64,000 nucleotides of DNA from Cystobasidiopsis lactophilus (Eukaryota; Basidiomycota; Agaricostilbomycetes; Agaricostilbales; Chionosphaeraceae), in contig BCIO01000001.1 of assembly GCA_001599975.1 (NCBI GenBank), forward strand, positions 3,386,293 to 3,450,292. The letters are read 5' to 3'. The translations under genes were made by a program, and so were the position numbers. This document shows positions 12,501 through 23,128 of the stretch, piece by piece (the stretch's first letter is position 1; every line of letters starts with the position of its first letter). The notes under the pieces are model-generated. The model searched no databases. It was not told the DNA's origin and was given only the letters and a program-made list of their open reading frames with translations.

Positions 12501-13718
12501 CGCTTCCCAGGAGAAAACTTCGGGGCGTGTTGGAAACAAGTTGAGCAGGCGTCAATTGGGAAATCGACCAAGGGTCGCGTCCGGAGAGCTTGATGTTGGG
12601 ATAAACCTGCTTCAGCTTGCAGAAGGCGATGTCTGTGGCCAAGTATCAGCCACTGGGGCTATCTTTGCTGCCAAGTTGATTTACCTGCAGCACAATCAGG
12701 CTCTGGTTTCAGAGACCTTGGGCGGTCGTTGTCTTCCAGCCAGTCTCGCACGTCTTGCAGGCACAACTCAAGTTCGTGTTGCCATTCGGCCGCGCTGATG
12801 AATTCAATCTCTGCGGTGTATCGATCAGAATCGGTGTAAACCAGTTGTATAGGGCATGCAGTGCAAGCACTTTCTGGGAAGGTGTAGAGAGACATGAGGC
12901 AAGCGAACAATGAACCCACAAAGACGCACGCTTACCGCCACTTGTTGGTAATATCTGCGTTTCGACCAACGCGTTGATTAAACTGGACATGCCGGCACCA
13001 GTGGAGCCCCTTATAGAACCGCGCAGCGGTCAGCCTAAATTTAAAGATTATGAAAAGCAAGCGAACATCAAACCAAGTGAAGTCTCGCATGGCCGTTTCA
13101 TCTTCTCCTCGACCTTCTTAAAGTCAACTTCTTGCTCCTCCAGTCTTCTTGGATCCTTGGAAAACGTGTCTCGTGCCAAGTGGCCTACGCATGTCCTCAG
13201 GTGGTGCTCCAGAGGCCTGCGACTCTGACACCTACGAAGATTGGTGAGGATTGTATGACAGCTGGCCAGCTGCTCTTCGTAGGCAGAGTTGTCGGACCCT
13301 GTTGCTCATCAGCACCTGTGAGTCGAAGGAATGTGCAGCCAGAACATTTCCCCTCACTGATGTCCTGGATGCGAGAAGCCGAGGCAGAGGACATCTCTCC
13401 CCTTCCCTTTATATCGGGAGGGCTGAGGGTTCTCGAGAACATCGAGCCAGCCAAAGTGAGTCTGGGCTCGAGCTGTCAAGGCGCAATGCGGTAGTTCTCG
13501 TTCAGCCGATGGCCTCTGATGCAGCTGCGTCTTCGACTGATCGTGAAAGACGCAATGACAGAGATCCCGAACACAGAGTGGAGGTAGTCGTGGCGATGGG
13601 AGAAGAGAGCAGGCAGGCGGGCGGACGGGCGGGCTAGGGCGCCCTCTCGTGGCTCAATCTTGACAGGCTTCTCCAAGCGCCGACGCCGAGCCTTCTCTGG
13701 ACTTTCTTCAATGTCCAT
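9586..13718 (-). CDS. Dynamin-like large GTPase, SLIP-GC type, with altered P-loop
   Basis: Member of the large P-loop GTPase family resembling vertebrate nuclear GTPase SLIP-GC, common in basidiomycetes; cellular role unknown. Order along the protein: a basic N-terminus (MDIEESPEKARRRRLEK), the P-loop as LMGSTGAGMSSLINALV (near 12975-13010, rebuilt across an intron), then EPALWPLIKKAKG, then the DxxG motif as NDLPGRDDANAARGRIA, then SEIKRAVDD, and the base-recognition motif as ATKVD near 11930-11955. A long helical C-terminal half follows, ending FASTPIDP. The GK(S/T) lysine is methionine (codon ATG at 12988-12990), which should impair nucleotide binding. Many introns interrupt it and not every border is certain; the start at 13718 is the least certain point. 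Tandem paralogue of the next gene on the same strand. Confidence 0.8.
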
Positions 13719-14022
13719 CTAATGCAATGAACAGAAAACGTCTTCACATGGCCATTCATTTGCCGCAGAATTCAAAGCTCCGCCGAAATCGAAGTTCTTG
13801 GCGACAGCGTACAACGTCCGCCGGGGCGCAGGGCACTGTGATCGTAACAGATTTACAGCCGAGCATCAGGATGAGAAGAGGCAGGGTAGCGAAGGGAGTA
13901 ATAAGTGGCAGGTCGAGTCGGAGAGCTTGCGGTCGCAAGCCGTGCAAGCCGTGGCAATTTAGTGCCCAAAATTTCTGGTTTGCAACACAAGTAACTAGAT
14001 GTACAATATGTACAATTGAGAT
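13719..14022. other. Spacer between tandem GTPase genes
   Basis: This 304-base stretch is the promoter side of the first GTPase gene and the downstream region of the second. No gene or clear motif is seen. Confidence 0.55.
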
Positions 14023-17000
14023 TTAGAAATCGACCTCCATGCTGTCGTCGGCTTCGGCCATCAAGCGGTCCAAGCACTGCTCCACTTTGGCGGCCTCGCC
14101 GAGGATGAGCTCCCTGCAAGACGCGCGCAGCTGAGCAATTTTGACGTCTTCGTCGGTGATACCGCTTGACCACAATGCTAGAGAGTAGAATTCAGCCAGC
14201 GAGAATTGGAAGCCAAAAGATAGACATACTGGAGAAGTTGCGGCGAGCAGTCCTCCCAGCTTCGTCAACCAGATCTTCGAGACGTTGCTTGACGCCAGCA
14301 CACAGCTCGTCGAGTTGGTCCTGGATGTCTTTGACGCCGGCGGTGAACATCGCGTCGGCCTTCTCGGTGGCAGCGTCGACCATGATTTTTTTCATTGCCG
14401 AAAAGGTCCCCTTGCCTTTGCAGGCAGAGGCCTCCTGGTAGGGCGTGGCCATCTTCTGCTTGACCCGAGGCTCTAGGACCCGCCAGGCATCCCTTGGCAA
14501 GAGAAGGTAAGCGAAACATCAAAATTCGTTCAACACCTCCATACCTCTGGGACAACTCGACGAATATTCTAATGGACTCCGATCGCTGGCGAATGTGATT
14601 GGTGACGGCGGTTTGAACAGTGGAGGCGATCGCTCTGGTGCGCTCCGCTAGATCGTCTGATCCCCCCTGCACGCCCGCGGTGATCTTGTCAATTTCCCTC
14701 GACAACGTCTCAGAAAAGCCTGCAATGAGTCTCAACACGAGTTTACGCCGCGTCAAAGAGAGGTTTTCGCGTGCCTTTGTAAAAGAAGTCTGGCGCTTCG
14801 TTGAAGACCGACTGCCAGCCACCAGCGGCTTTGTCCATGACAGGCTTCGCGAGGCTGGCGTTGAAGTTGTAGTTGACAGCGTTCTTGGATTTGCTGCCAG
14901 TGAATACGCCCTCGTGCCGCAGGACACTGCGATGGCAGGCATATTAAAGATGTGCACAAGCAAACTTTGGCTGGCGCTCACCAGCGATACGTGTTAAACC
15001 CTGTGGCTTCGAGGATCAGAAGAGCTGAATAAAGTGCGAACGAAACTCACGCATCGATCCGCCGAGCCCCTCCATGCGAGTAGCGGCATCCGCAACCGCC
15101 ACGCTGGCTCCATCGTCCAGCGGAGTGCGAACCTTGTCGAGGAGGGCCGCCGCTGTGTCTGAGCATAGGGATTCAATGGCTCCCGCCATCTGTTCGCTGT
15201 AGATTGCGATCGCATCTTCAAACTGAACCTTCAGAGCAGCCTTTTCATGCTCGGGGCGGCCCTCAGATGAAAAGAAGAGATCGATAGTGGAGATAATGTC
15301 GCGCAGGTCTTCGAGGATGTCTTGAGCACGCCGATGTCGCAGGTCCCTGGTCAAGCCTGATAAATGCTTTTGGAGCTGTGGGATGCCAGTGTCGTCCTTG
15401 TCGTCGAAACAGGTCGACTGTCCATCGTTGGGCACCTGCCCGGTGATCTTGGCGTACCTGTGTAGTCCATAAATTTTGTCCCTAATGACCCAACAGTACA
15501 GCTTCATGAAGACATACTCTCGTGAGGCACAGCAAAACACGGGCAAATCCCGGATCTCGCGCTCTGGCTCGAACTCGTCGGGATCCAGGTCGTCTTCATC
15601 GAGCTCCTCCGAGCCTTCTCTCATCAGCCTGGTGACGGCAGCACGGTAGTCTGCAGGGGCAGATCAGAAGAGTTTCCAAACAAACTGAAAAGCGCCAACG
15701 TACTGCCTTGCATGGTCTAAGGAAAATGCACAATTAGCAAATCAAAGAGCTTCCGTAGGACGTCTACTTGCTCTTTCTGTGTATTCGTTCCGTGCCAAGG
15801 CCAAAAACCGGCGCTTCCTCTTGAAGAGTTCTGCCTGGTCGTCCTCGCGGGTTTTGCGCTTGACGATCAAAGAAGCCAATCGGTCTTGGAGAGCTTTGCG
15901 CTCGTCATCAAGTGGCCTGGAATCTTCTCGAAGAGCGTGCTCGTCGGCTTCTGAGTCGGTCTCGGGTATTTCTTCGTCGGACGCTTCGCCGGTCTCCAAA
16001 TCCAGTCTGGGTCTCTTGGTCTGGGATTGGGAGCTAGATCTGTACTTGCGTTAGCAAAGTTCTGCGAAGGCTCACTGGGAACTTACGCCAAAGTTGATAC
16101 ACGCTTGCGGCTTGGACCAGCGCCGTTTGGCCGCTCGTCCTCGGTCCGAGCTGGTAGTTGCCGCATAATCTGGTCCACTGCCTGGATTTCTTGGCCGTAG
16201 CCCTTGATGTCCATGGCAACGGCGGCCAAAAGGAGGTCAATGTCCTCTAACTCCTCATTGTCCTCTAGGTCGAGGTCCCTGGCGGTGTCCTCGAGGGTAA
16301 TGATATCGGACTTGGTGGCCACAAAGGCCAACCTACATATCCGCCAAAGGAGTGTAAGCACAAACGTTCACTCGCAGAACAACCGCAAAAAACCCACGAG
16401 CCAATTTTCCCGTCCAATTGCATGCTGCTCGCATGATCAGCTGGGGCATATAGCTATGAGAACAAGAACTTGCTCTCGGGTGATGTTTTCATGGAGAAAT
16501 TTTGCCGCAGACTGGGAGTTGACTGCCCGGTTGATCTCGCCGACGATGCAAATTTGGCTTGCTTTGGCCAGGTATTGCTCGGAGACGGCGCTGCGAGCAG
16601 CATTGCTGTCGGCCACACCGGGCAAGTCGACCACAACAGCACCCGTTTGAAGGCACTTGGCTTTCACATACACTGCTCTTTATTGTCAGATTGCGCCCAG
16701 AGCCAAATTCATTAACTTACACCGAGCCACTTTGACCAGTGGCCACAGCGCGGGCTTGCGCGGGCGGGAGGAAGCCCTGCTAACCTGCTCTTCTCTGGAC
16801 TCCACGAACGGCGACATGGCCTCCCTAAAGTCGGCCGGAGTGTTTGCTCTAAAGGTGGAAATGCTTTCGAAAGTTGGAGTTTGGTAGCGAAGCCATTCCG
16901 AGGTGATTTCAGGGTTGGTGATGGTCCACTGGGTGCCAGGTTCGAAGGTGAGTTGCGGATAGACTGTTCTCAGCTTCTCCCAAGAAACCTCGGTAGCATA

Positions 17001-17874
17001 GCCAGAGGGGTCAGAGACCATGTCGAATCACATCAGAGAGGTTGCATTCCGAACCTGGACCAGGATGTTCCCCGTCTGGGTGCTGTGCGTCGCGTAGAGA
17101 CCTCCTATCCACCCGGATCTCGTCCAGCATCTTCTGCACCTCCTGCTGCCACTCGTCAAGGGTGAACAGCTCTGCTTCCCCTCTAAAGTCGTCGTGGTCA
17201 TGATAGCGAAGTTCGGTGGGCGCGGCAGTACATGCGCGCACTTGGGAGAACCGTGAACAACGATCGCAAAGGAGAGCCACCACGACTTACTTGACGAGGT
17301 AGGCAGGATCTCAGCTTCCAGCAAGGCATTGATGCAACTGTTGAAGTCACAGTTAGGGTCGGACTTCGCGAAAGGCTGCTCGAGCCCACCTCGTTTTGCC
17401 AGAGCCTGTGCTTCCCACAAAGGCCACGATGACCTCGCAGGGAGCCTCAATCTTCTCTTCAGTATCATTCAACTGATCGTTCCAAGTATCGAGGCGCTCC
17501 GTGCAGTCGCCACCAAAGTTTTGGTCTCGCAGAATGTGGTCTAAAGTAACATATGCTCATTGGAATTGTACACGCCACTCCCCTCCCTCCGATAGATAAA
17601 GACTCACGAAGGTTTTCGATGACGATATTGGCGTTTTGAAGAGAACCATCGAAGCCACCGAGAGGTTCTGCCGCCGCGAGATTTAGGGGAAACGGATTAG
17701 CGCCCTCGAATCTGAGAACGACCTACCGATCGGTTTCGGTTCTGGATTGGTTGGCAGCCTCATCTTTGACGGGCTTCTGGGCGTCGAGGGGCTTCGATTA
17801 AGGCGAGAAGGCCCAGACGGCGGCGGCGAAGGCGACGGGTCCGACAGTTCGTCGCTTTCGGAGCCGCGGGACAT
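14023..17874 (-). CDS. Dynamin-like large GTPase, SLIP-GC type, intact motifs
   Basis: Second, apparently complete member of the SLIP-GC-like family. The start at 17874 gives an Ser/Pro-rich tail (MSRGSESDELSDPSPSPPPS), followed by helical sequence. The P-loop VAFVGSTGSGKTSCINALLE is interrupted by an intron near 17350-17400. Then come PALWPLVKVARCK, the switch motif VVVDLPGVADSNAARSAV (near 16570-16640), VGEINRAVNSQS, and the base-recognition motif ATKSD (near 16310-16330). Next is the family segment DLPVFCCASREYVF (near 15510-15545), then a long helical region ending EADDSMEVDF at the stop 14023-14025. All G1, G3 and G4 residues are present, in contrast to the downstream paralogue. About fifteen introns; several borders are approximate. 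Confidence 0.85.
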
Positions 17875-18491
17875 CTTGCAATCGGCTCGCGGCACACTTG
17901 GCGTACTCCAGGTCGTTCTGGAGAAATGAACCAGAAAGAGGCAAGATCGAGGAGAGGCTGGCCGAAAGTTGAGAGAAGGCTGGGGGAAAAAATGGGAAGA
18001 AGGTGGTTGAAGAGGGGTAAGAAAATTTAAAGGCAAGTCAAGCCCTGCAAAATTTGCAAAAGAACTCGCAACCGCTAGGCCACAAAATTTGATGCCTTCG
18101 GCTGGCGCCACCTCAAACGCAATAAAAATTTCATGCATGAGCGTAGGCCTGCGCTTGTCCAGAAGGCCGCAAAGCCGGACAGGATACAATTCATCATATT
18201 CGCATGGCGCGCGAGAACTCCTCCAAAAGAATGAGAAGGCCGGGCGAGCTCAAATCGCAAGGCTGGCAAACGGGCCCAAAATCTCAGGCCCATCTATATT
18301 GAGCTCTAAGAGAATGGCTTGACTCACCAAAGGTCAGGTCTGATGCTCAGACGGCAAGAAAGCCTAGGGCGCGAAAGGCAGAACGGGGCTCCAGAACGCC
18401 GACTAGGTTCCTGTCCTTTCTTGAACGGAGAGGCCGGACCCAGAAGCGCCAGCCCATGCAGTCGCCGGTTCCATCAGAGTTGCAGACGGAT
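17875..18491. other. Intergenic region, no gene seen
   Basis: Region upstream of the intact GTPase gene and downstream of the CMC1-like gene, both transcribed leftward. It holds only short unsupported frames and two AT-rich patches near 17990-18140. Promoter of the GTPase gene by position. Confidence 0.5.
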
Positions 18492-18871
18492 TCATGGAGT
18501 CGCGGGTCCATCCTGGCTGGCGGCCAACGACCGATCTCGAATGGCTTTGATCCTCGCTTGATCAATGCTTGCCTCCGTCATGCTGCCCTTTCTACATAAG
18601 CAACGGTTCTGTGAAACAGCGTTCTCGACAGAAAGCTCACACGCCGGCCATACAAACGTTCATGGCTTTGAACTGAGTTCGGCATTTCCAGGTGACGGAA
18701 ATGGTTCGCCCTTGCGCACAGGCGGCGAACTCTGCACTCCCAGCGTGAGCCACTGAGATAGGTTGCGAACGAAACCAAGCAGGAGGTACCTTTGACGACA
18801 GGATCGCAGGCCTTCAGAGCTCCAGCCTTGAGTTGCTTCAGCAAAGCATCTTCCTGTGCGCGGCGAGCCAT
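18492..18871 (-). CDS. CMC1: CMC1-like twin-CX9C mitochondrial protein
   Basis: Small protein of about 87 residues, spread over three exons. Exon 1 reads MARRAQEDALLKQLKAGALK and then C-DPVVK. Exon 2 continues E-FAAC, AQGRTISVTWK, C-RTQFKAMNV-C. The cysteines form two exact CX9C pairs (CDPVVKEFAAC and CRTQFKAMNVC) separated by eleven residues, the fold imported by Mia40 into the intermembrane space. The spacing and surrounding residues match CMC1, a copper-related factor for cytochrome c oxidase assembly. Exon 3 (MTEASIDQARIKAIRDRSLA...) ends at the stop 18492-18494; its exact acceptor is ambiguous by a few bases. Divergent from a PPR gene. Confidence 0.8.
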
Positions 18872-19133
18872 TTGAGCTGAGCATCAAGTGGCTGTGATAA
18901 CATGCACAAACTTCTCGTCTAGACAGAGTCTCCATTGAGGGCAAGGAGGCAAACAAAGGCGGCAAATGGTGGGCACCCGCCAAAATTTGTTTTGGGACCC
19001 TTCGTCGACCTTGGGCGCCAAGAGTTCCGGGCTGCTCGCTCTTGCTTGACCAGGTGTGTTGAGAAGTCCATCCTCGATCGCGCCGCCCATTGCTCAAAGG
19101 GAAAAGGCCAAAACAGTCTCTCTGTTCGAATGC
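18872..19133. promoter_or_regulatory. Bidirectional promoter of CMC1-like and PPR genes
   Basis: This 262-base stretch lies between two divergent start codons, both for predicted mitochondrial proteins. No strong shared motif was picked out by eye. Assignment rests on position only. Confidence 0.4.
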
Positions 19134-21920
19134 ATGCTCGCCCGCCGTCTCCTGCGTCGCTCCCAAGCCGTCCGCCCTTCCAGCGATGTCCTGCACCTCA
19201 TGGCCTCCCAGTTCTGGGCCTGTGCCCCTCTCCAAGCACCAGCCGCCGCCGTTCAGCTCCAGTCCAACGCCAGCTATAGCGTCCAAGAGCACTCGACCGG
19301 TCGCCTGCAGCGGTTCACGAAATGTCTGGCCAAGAAACGCCTCGACAGCGCCCAGTCCGTCTTCACCGAGATGGACAATTCAGATTGGCAGCAAATACAG
19401 CCGCAGACGATCACTAGGCTGCTGCAGAAGCTCTGCATAAAAAAGAACCCTCAGACGACGGAGCAGTTCCGCCAGGCGTTGGTGGATCGGCTGGGGCCGG
19501 CTTTTGAAGGACAATGGTCACATCAAGAGCTCAAGCACTGGCGGCAGGCCAGGAAGGATGCCTTGTTGGCTTTGATATTGTGCAGGGATTTTCCTCGGGC
19601 CGCCGCGCTGTGGCCTGACTGGATGACGGACGAGGGCAAGCGGTGGCAGTACTTGGACTCAGCGGTTCTAAAGCTGGGACAGTATGTCGAATCGGTCCCC
19701 TTTCCGCCGTGGTCGCAGCTCGCCCAAAGACTGGCCACCATCCGCGACTTTCTTGCTCACCAATTCCCCGCTGCATCTAGCCACTGGACACGTTCACTCT
19801 ACCACTATCACTGCCTTTCCAATCTCCAGAGCGCCAACTCTGCCGAAAATCGCACCGCTTTCCTAAAATCGACAGCCACGCCAAATCCACTGGACCTTTG
19901 CCAGTCATTCTTCGAAACCGACACTCCGCTGCTCGGCCACTCGCGCTCGCGTTCCACTCCAACACCGGAGTCCGCCACTTTTGACTTATTGATTGAGCAC
20001 TACCTCACTTCTTACGATCTCATGTCCGCTCGCCGGATCTTGGCCCTTCGAAAGCTGGCGGGCTATACGCCGTCCGCTACCATGTACCTCGCCATGATGA
20101 AGGGCTACAAAGCGCTGGGAGGGCACGAGGAAATCTTTCAAAAGGTGTTGATGGACGACGAGGGCCTCCAGCTTCGGAGCGATGTCAAGCTGCTGGACGC
20201 CATGATGCAGGTTCACGTCGTTGACGCAGATTTGGATCGCGCATGGGCGCTTTTCAAGGATGTGTACAACCTCTCTGCCGAATTGCCCGACTCTGGGCCG
20301 AAACCTCGCTTCACCTCTCAGCCCCAATTCTATACCAAGCCGCGGCCGACAGCTACCACCTTCGCCCTTCTCATCCGCATCATCTCTCGTTCTACAAATC
20401 GAACCACTCGTACACTTCGTACTGAGCTGTGGCAACACGCCAAGGCTAAGCCTTTGGACCTGCACATCAACAATGCCCTTGCCTTCGCCCTTCTGGAGGA
20501 GGCGGTCACCAAAGGCCTCATCAACCGGGCCGCTCGCCTGGTGCAGACCTTTTCAGACACCACCCTTCCCTCTTTGATCAGCCTACCTTACGCGGCCGAC
20601 TTTGCGCCGTCGGTGCCCACCTTGCACTCGGTGCTCGTACGCGGCCTCCTACACCACAGAGGCTCTTCAGCGGCCTTGCAGCATATCACTTTGATGAAGC
20701 AGCGGGGCATTCCCATTGATCGCCAAGTGATTCGCTCCCTTCTACTTTTTTCAGCCTCCCAGAATCCACCCGCCACCGCAGGCTTCCTGGCGAAGTTGGT
20801 GCAGGAGTTTCCGGAGCGAGGCCAAGACCTGGCGTTCTTGCAGGAGGTGGTCACGAAAGAGCCGGACTTGGACCACCAGGTGTTCCAGCCCGTGTTTGCC
20901 AGCATCCAGGCTTTGGGACCACCTCCGGCGCGGCAATGGCAGCGCGCAACCAACAGCGTGGTGCTTATTGAAGATGAAGAGGAGAGCTTAGCCTACCTCA
21001 GCTCGTCACAGGCCGCCGACTTGCACAACCCTGTGGAGGTCGCCAATCACATGTTCCATTTGGCCAACAACCGGGTGCACCCATCGACACCTAATCTGTT
21101 GTGGACCATCCTGCGGGACCAGATCGTCAATGCCGGCCTTCGCCCCAAATCCACTCACATCCACGCCATCCTCACCAGCTACTACCATCTGGGAGACGTG
21201 CGAGGCGCAGTGGAGGCGCTCTACGAAGGCGTGTTCAGGCTCCGCTTGCCACTTGACAAGTCGCCCAAGCTGTTCACCGTCGCCATCGCCATGCTGCTCA
21301 AAGAGCGCCGTTATTCGGAGGTCGACGGCATTCTCCAAGACATGCACAAAGCCGGCGTCACGCCAGACGCCCGCCTCAATCGCATCTTGGCCTACGCCTA
21401 CGCCTGTATGGGCGACATTGCTTCAGCGGAGAAGCTCTTGAGCAGTGCAGCGCATGGCGTTGATCCTCGAGCGAGCGAGCTGAAGACGAAGGAGGCCGCG
21501 ATTGATCTCACCATCCTCAGCAAAGCGAGGCTGATGGCTTCTGTTCGCACCGGGAAGTGGAATTCGGCACGCCGGGGGCAAGAGCGGCTGCTGGCCGCCA
21601 TTGAAGATGCCGATGACCAACAGCAGCTAGCAGAGTTCGCCGACCACGCTCTCCGGACCGAAATGCGGCGCAGTGCCAGTCTCTTCTCCCGAGCCCAGCG
21701 TAACCTAAGCGCTCGCCTGCACGACGGGTCGGCCATAGACGGCAGCGGGCAAGAACAAGAGCTTCGCCTGGCGCGCCAATGCCTCGCCGACGCTCGAGCT
21801 CTGTCACAGCAAGCCACCGAAAGCCAACAGACCACCTTGTCTGCTATTCACAATGTCATTCGTAAAGAGCTTGTACAAGCGGCGCCCGGCACCAGACAGG
21901 AGAAACGAGAAGCCAACTAG
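19134..21920 (+). CDS. Mitochondrial PPR-repeat protein, intronless
   Basis: Pentatricopeptide-repeat protein of about 928 residues in a single exon, unusual in this intron-rich window. Starting at 19134 gives MLARRLLRRSQAVRPSS, a strong mitochondrial presequence; the frame is open further upstream without an ATG. Degenerate PPR helices are visible, for example TFDLLIEHYLTSYDLMSAR, LLDAMMQVHVVDADLDRAWA, HAILTSYYHLGDVRGAVEAL, LFTVAIAMLLKERRYSEVD and LNRILAYAYACMGDIASAEK. Such proteins bind mitochondrial RNA and act in processing, stability or translation; the target cannot be read from sequence. The stop TAG (21918-21920) overlaps the stop codon of HAPX on the other strand. Confidence 0.85.
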   Translation: MLARRLLRRSQAVRPSSDVLHLMASQFWACAPLQAPAAAVQLQSNASYSVQEHSTGRLQRFTKCLAKKRLDSAQSVFTEMDNSDWQQIQPQTITRLLQKLCIKKNPQTTEQFRQALVDRLGPAFEGQWSHQELKHWRQARKDALLALILCRDFPRAAALWPDWMTDEGKRWQYLDSAVLKLGQYVESVPFPPWSQLAQRLATIRDFLAHQFPAASSHWTRSLYHYHCLSNLQSANSAENRTAFLKSTATPNPLDLCQSFFETDTPLLGHSRSRSTPTPESATFDLLIEHYLTSYDLMSARRILALRKLAGYTPSATMYLAMMKGYKALGGHEEIFQKVLMDDEGLQLRSDVKLLDAMMQVHVVDADLDRAWALFKDVYNLSAELPDSGPKPRFTSQPQFYTKPRPTATTFALLIRIISRSTNRTTRTLRTELWQHAKAKPLDLHINNALAFALLEEAVTKGLINRAARLVQTFSDTTLPSLISLPYAADFAPSVPTLHSVLVRGLLHHRGSSAALQHITLMKQRGIPIDRQVIRSLLLFSASQNPPATAGFLAKLVQEFPERGQDLAFLQEVVTKEPDLDHQVFQPVFASIQALGPPPARQWQRATNSVVLIEDEEESLAYLSSSQAADLHNPVEVANHMFHLANNRVHPSTPNLLWTILRDQIVNAGLRPKSTHIHAILTSYYHLGDVRGAVEALYEGVFRLRLPLDKSPKLFTVAIAMLLKERRYSEVDGILQDMHKAGVTPDARLNRILAYAYACMGDIASAEKLLSSAAHGVDPRASELKTKEAAIDLTILSKARLMASVRTGKWNSARRGQERLLAAIEDADDQQQLAEFADHALRTEMRRSASLFSRAQRNLSARLHDGSAIDGSGQEQELRLARQCLADARALSQQATESQQTTLSAIHNVIRKELVQAAPGTRQEKREAN

Positions 21921-23128
21921 TTCAGATCCAGCATGCTCTTGGCCGCTATCAACCCCGACTTCTCAATCGCGAACCGCCTTTGCCCAGTTCCAGTGGCGTC
22001 CGTCTCTGTGGAGCGCCCCTCGCAAGTCGTATGCCGAGCAACGACTTCCGCCAGCAGGTCCAGATTGGCCGTGCCGATACGGGGGTGGTGCGACAGCTCT
22101 TGCCATGCCTCGGCGCAGTCGACACTGTCGTCTCGATGGAGCCGCTTGCGTGAGTGCGCTGCTGGGCGACTTTCGTCGGGAGTCGAGGACTGATCGCGGT
22201 ACGGACAGGTCGCACAGGGGGACATCCGGCAAACGGACGACCCCAGGCTTTCAGAAAAGCGATGGGCAAGGCTGCACCTAGAGTGAGCGAGGCGTCCTCT
22301 CGATGTGCGAAACATTTACTAACGGATCAGATTTGCAGCCGCCACATTTCTCGGCGCTTCCGCAGCAGCCTGCCTTCTTGGCACTGCCTTTCTTCTGGAT
22401 GGCCCAGACCTGCTTGTGTGGAAGAGATGGGTCGCGCTTGGGTAACGGCACCGCGAAGCCGTGCGCGGGGCGCAGAGCGAGCGAGGCGTCGTTGCAAAGG
22501 CATTCGCTTGGCGTCTTGCAAAGTCCACAGGATATTTTCGTTCCGTCTTCGGCAATTGAAGGCAGAGACAGGTCCACCATTTCTTCCGGCGGCGACAGAG
22601 GCGACTCGATCACCGGCCGCCTCATCTCCTCGTCGTCTCCTGAGAAGTCTGGCGAGAGCGACTCCGAGGCCTTCACACGCTTGGCTGGGGGCTCGTGGTC
22701 GTCCACTTTGCTCTGCTTGAGGTTCACAATCTCTTGCTGGAGCTTTACGACGAGAAGCCGCAGGGCGTCGTTTTCCTTCTTGAGACCGACCGCCTGAGCT
22801 TGGAAGAAAGAAGCTCGTTGCCCATCTCGCTCTTCGTATTCCTGAACTTTAGCTTCAAGATCCGCCAGATGTTGCTGTTTTGCGTGAAAAGCGTTTGAGC
22901 CTTCATTTCGGGTGGCGACGATCCTGATCTGAGGAAAGTAACTGACCTGCTTTCGCTCCCGGAAAGCCTTTTGGGAAGAACTTTTGGTTGTAGGCTGTTG
23001 CTTTCGACCAGGTTTAGGGCGAGAAGGAAGACTGCGGATCCTCCAGTCAACCTTCACGCAAACGCATTTCCAGTAGCATGAAATCCTTACACCCATTCCT
23101 TGCTTGGGCCCACTTTGTCGTTGCTCAT
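21917..23128 (-). CDS. HAPX: HapX-type bZIP iron regulator
   Basis: Transcription factor of the HapX/Php4 class, which works with the CCAAT-binding complex to adjust gene expression to iron supply. The start at 23128 and the first intron give KEWVLPSRPKPGRKQ, a textbook Hap4-like CCAAT-complex contact motif. Next comes a short bZIP: KSSSQKAFRERKQ, intron, QHLADLEAKVQEYEERDG and a leucine-rich coiled coil (KKENDALRLLVVKLQQEIVN). Cysteine-rich iron-sensing regions follow: CGLCKTPSECLC, GCCGSAEKCGGCKSDP, and CRMSPCATCPYR after the last intron. The C-terminal block CAEAWQELSHHPRI ... LDLLAEVVARHTTC is also seen in HapX proteins. The stop is at 21917-21919. The basic region looks shortened and lacks the usual bZIP asparagine. 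Confidence 0.88.

Noticed and set aside
18660-19292. 210-residue minus frame across the CMC1-like/PPR promoter
   Set aside because: It reads through the CMC1-like gene in the wrong frame. The twin-CX9C protein explains the minus-strand coding there.
22303-22797. Long + strand frame opposite HAPX
   Set aside because: It mirrors the HAPX coding strand, and its translation has no domain; HAPX motifs on the minus strand are decisive.
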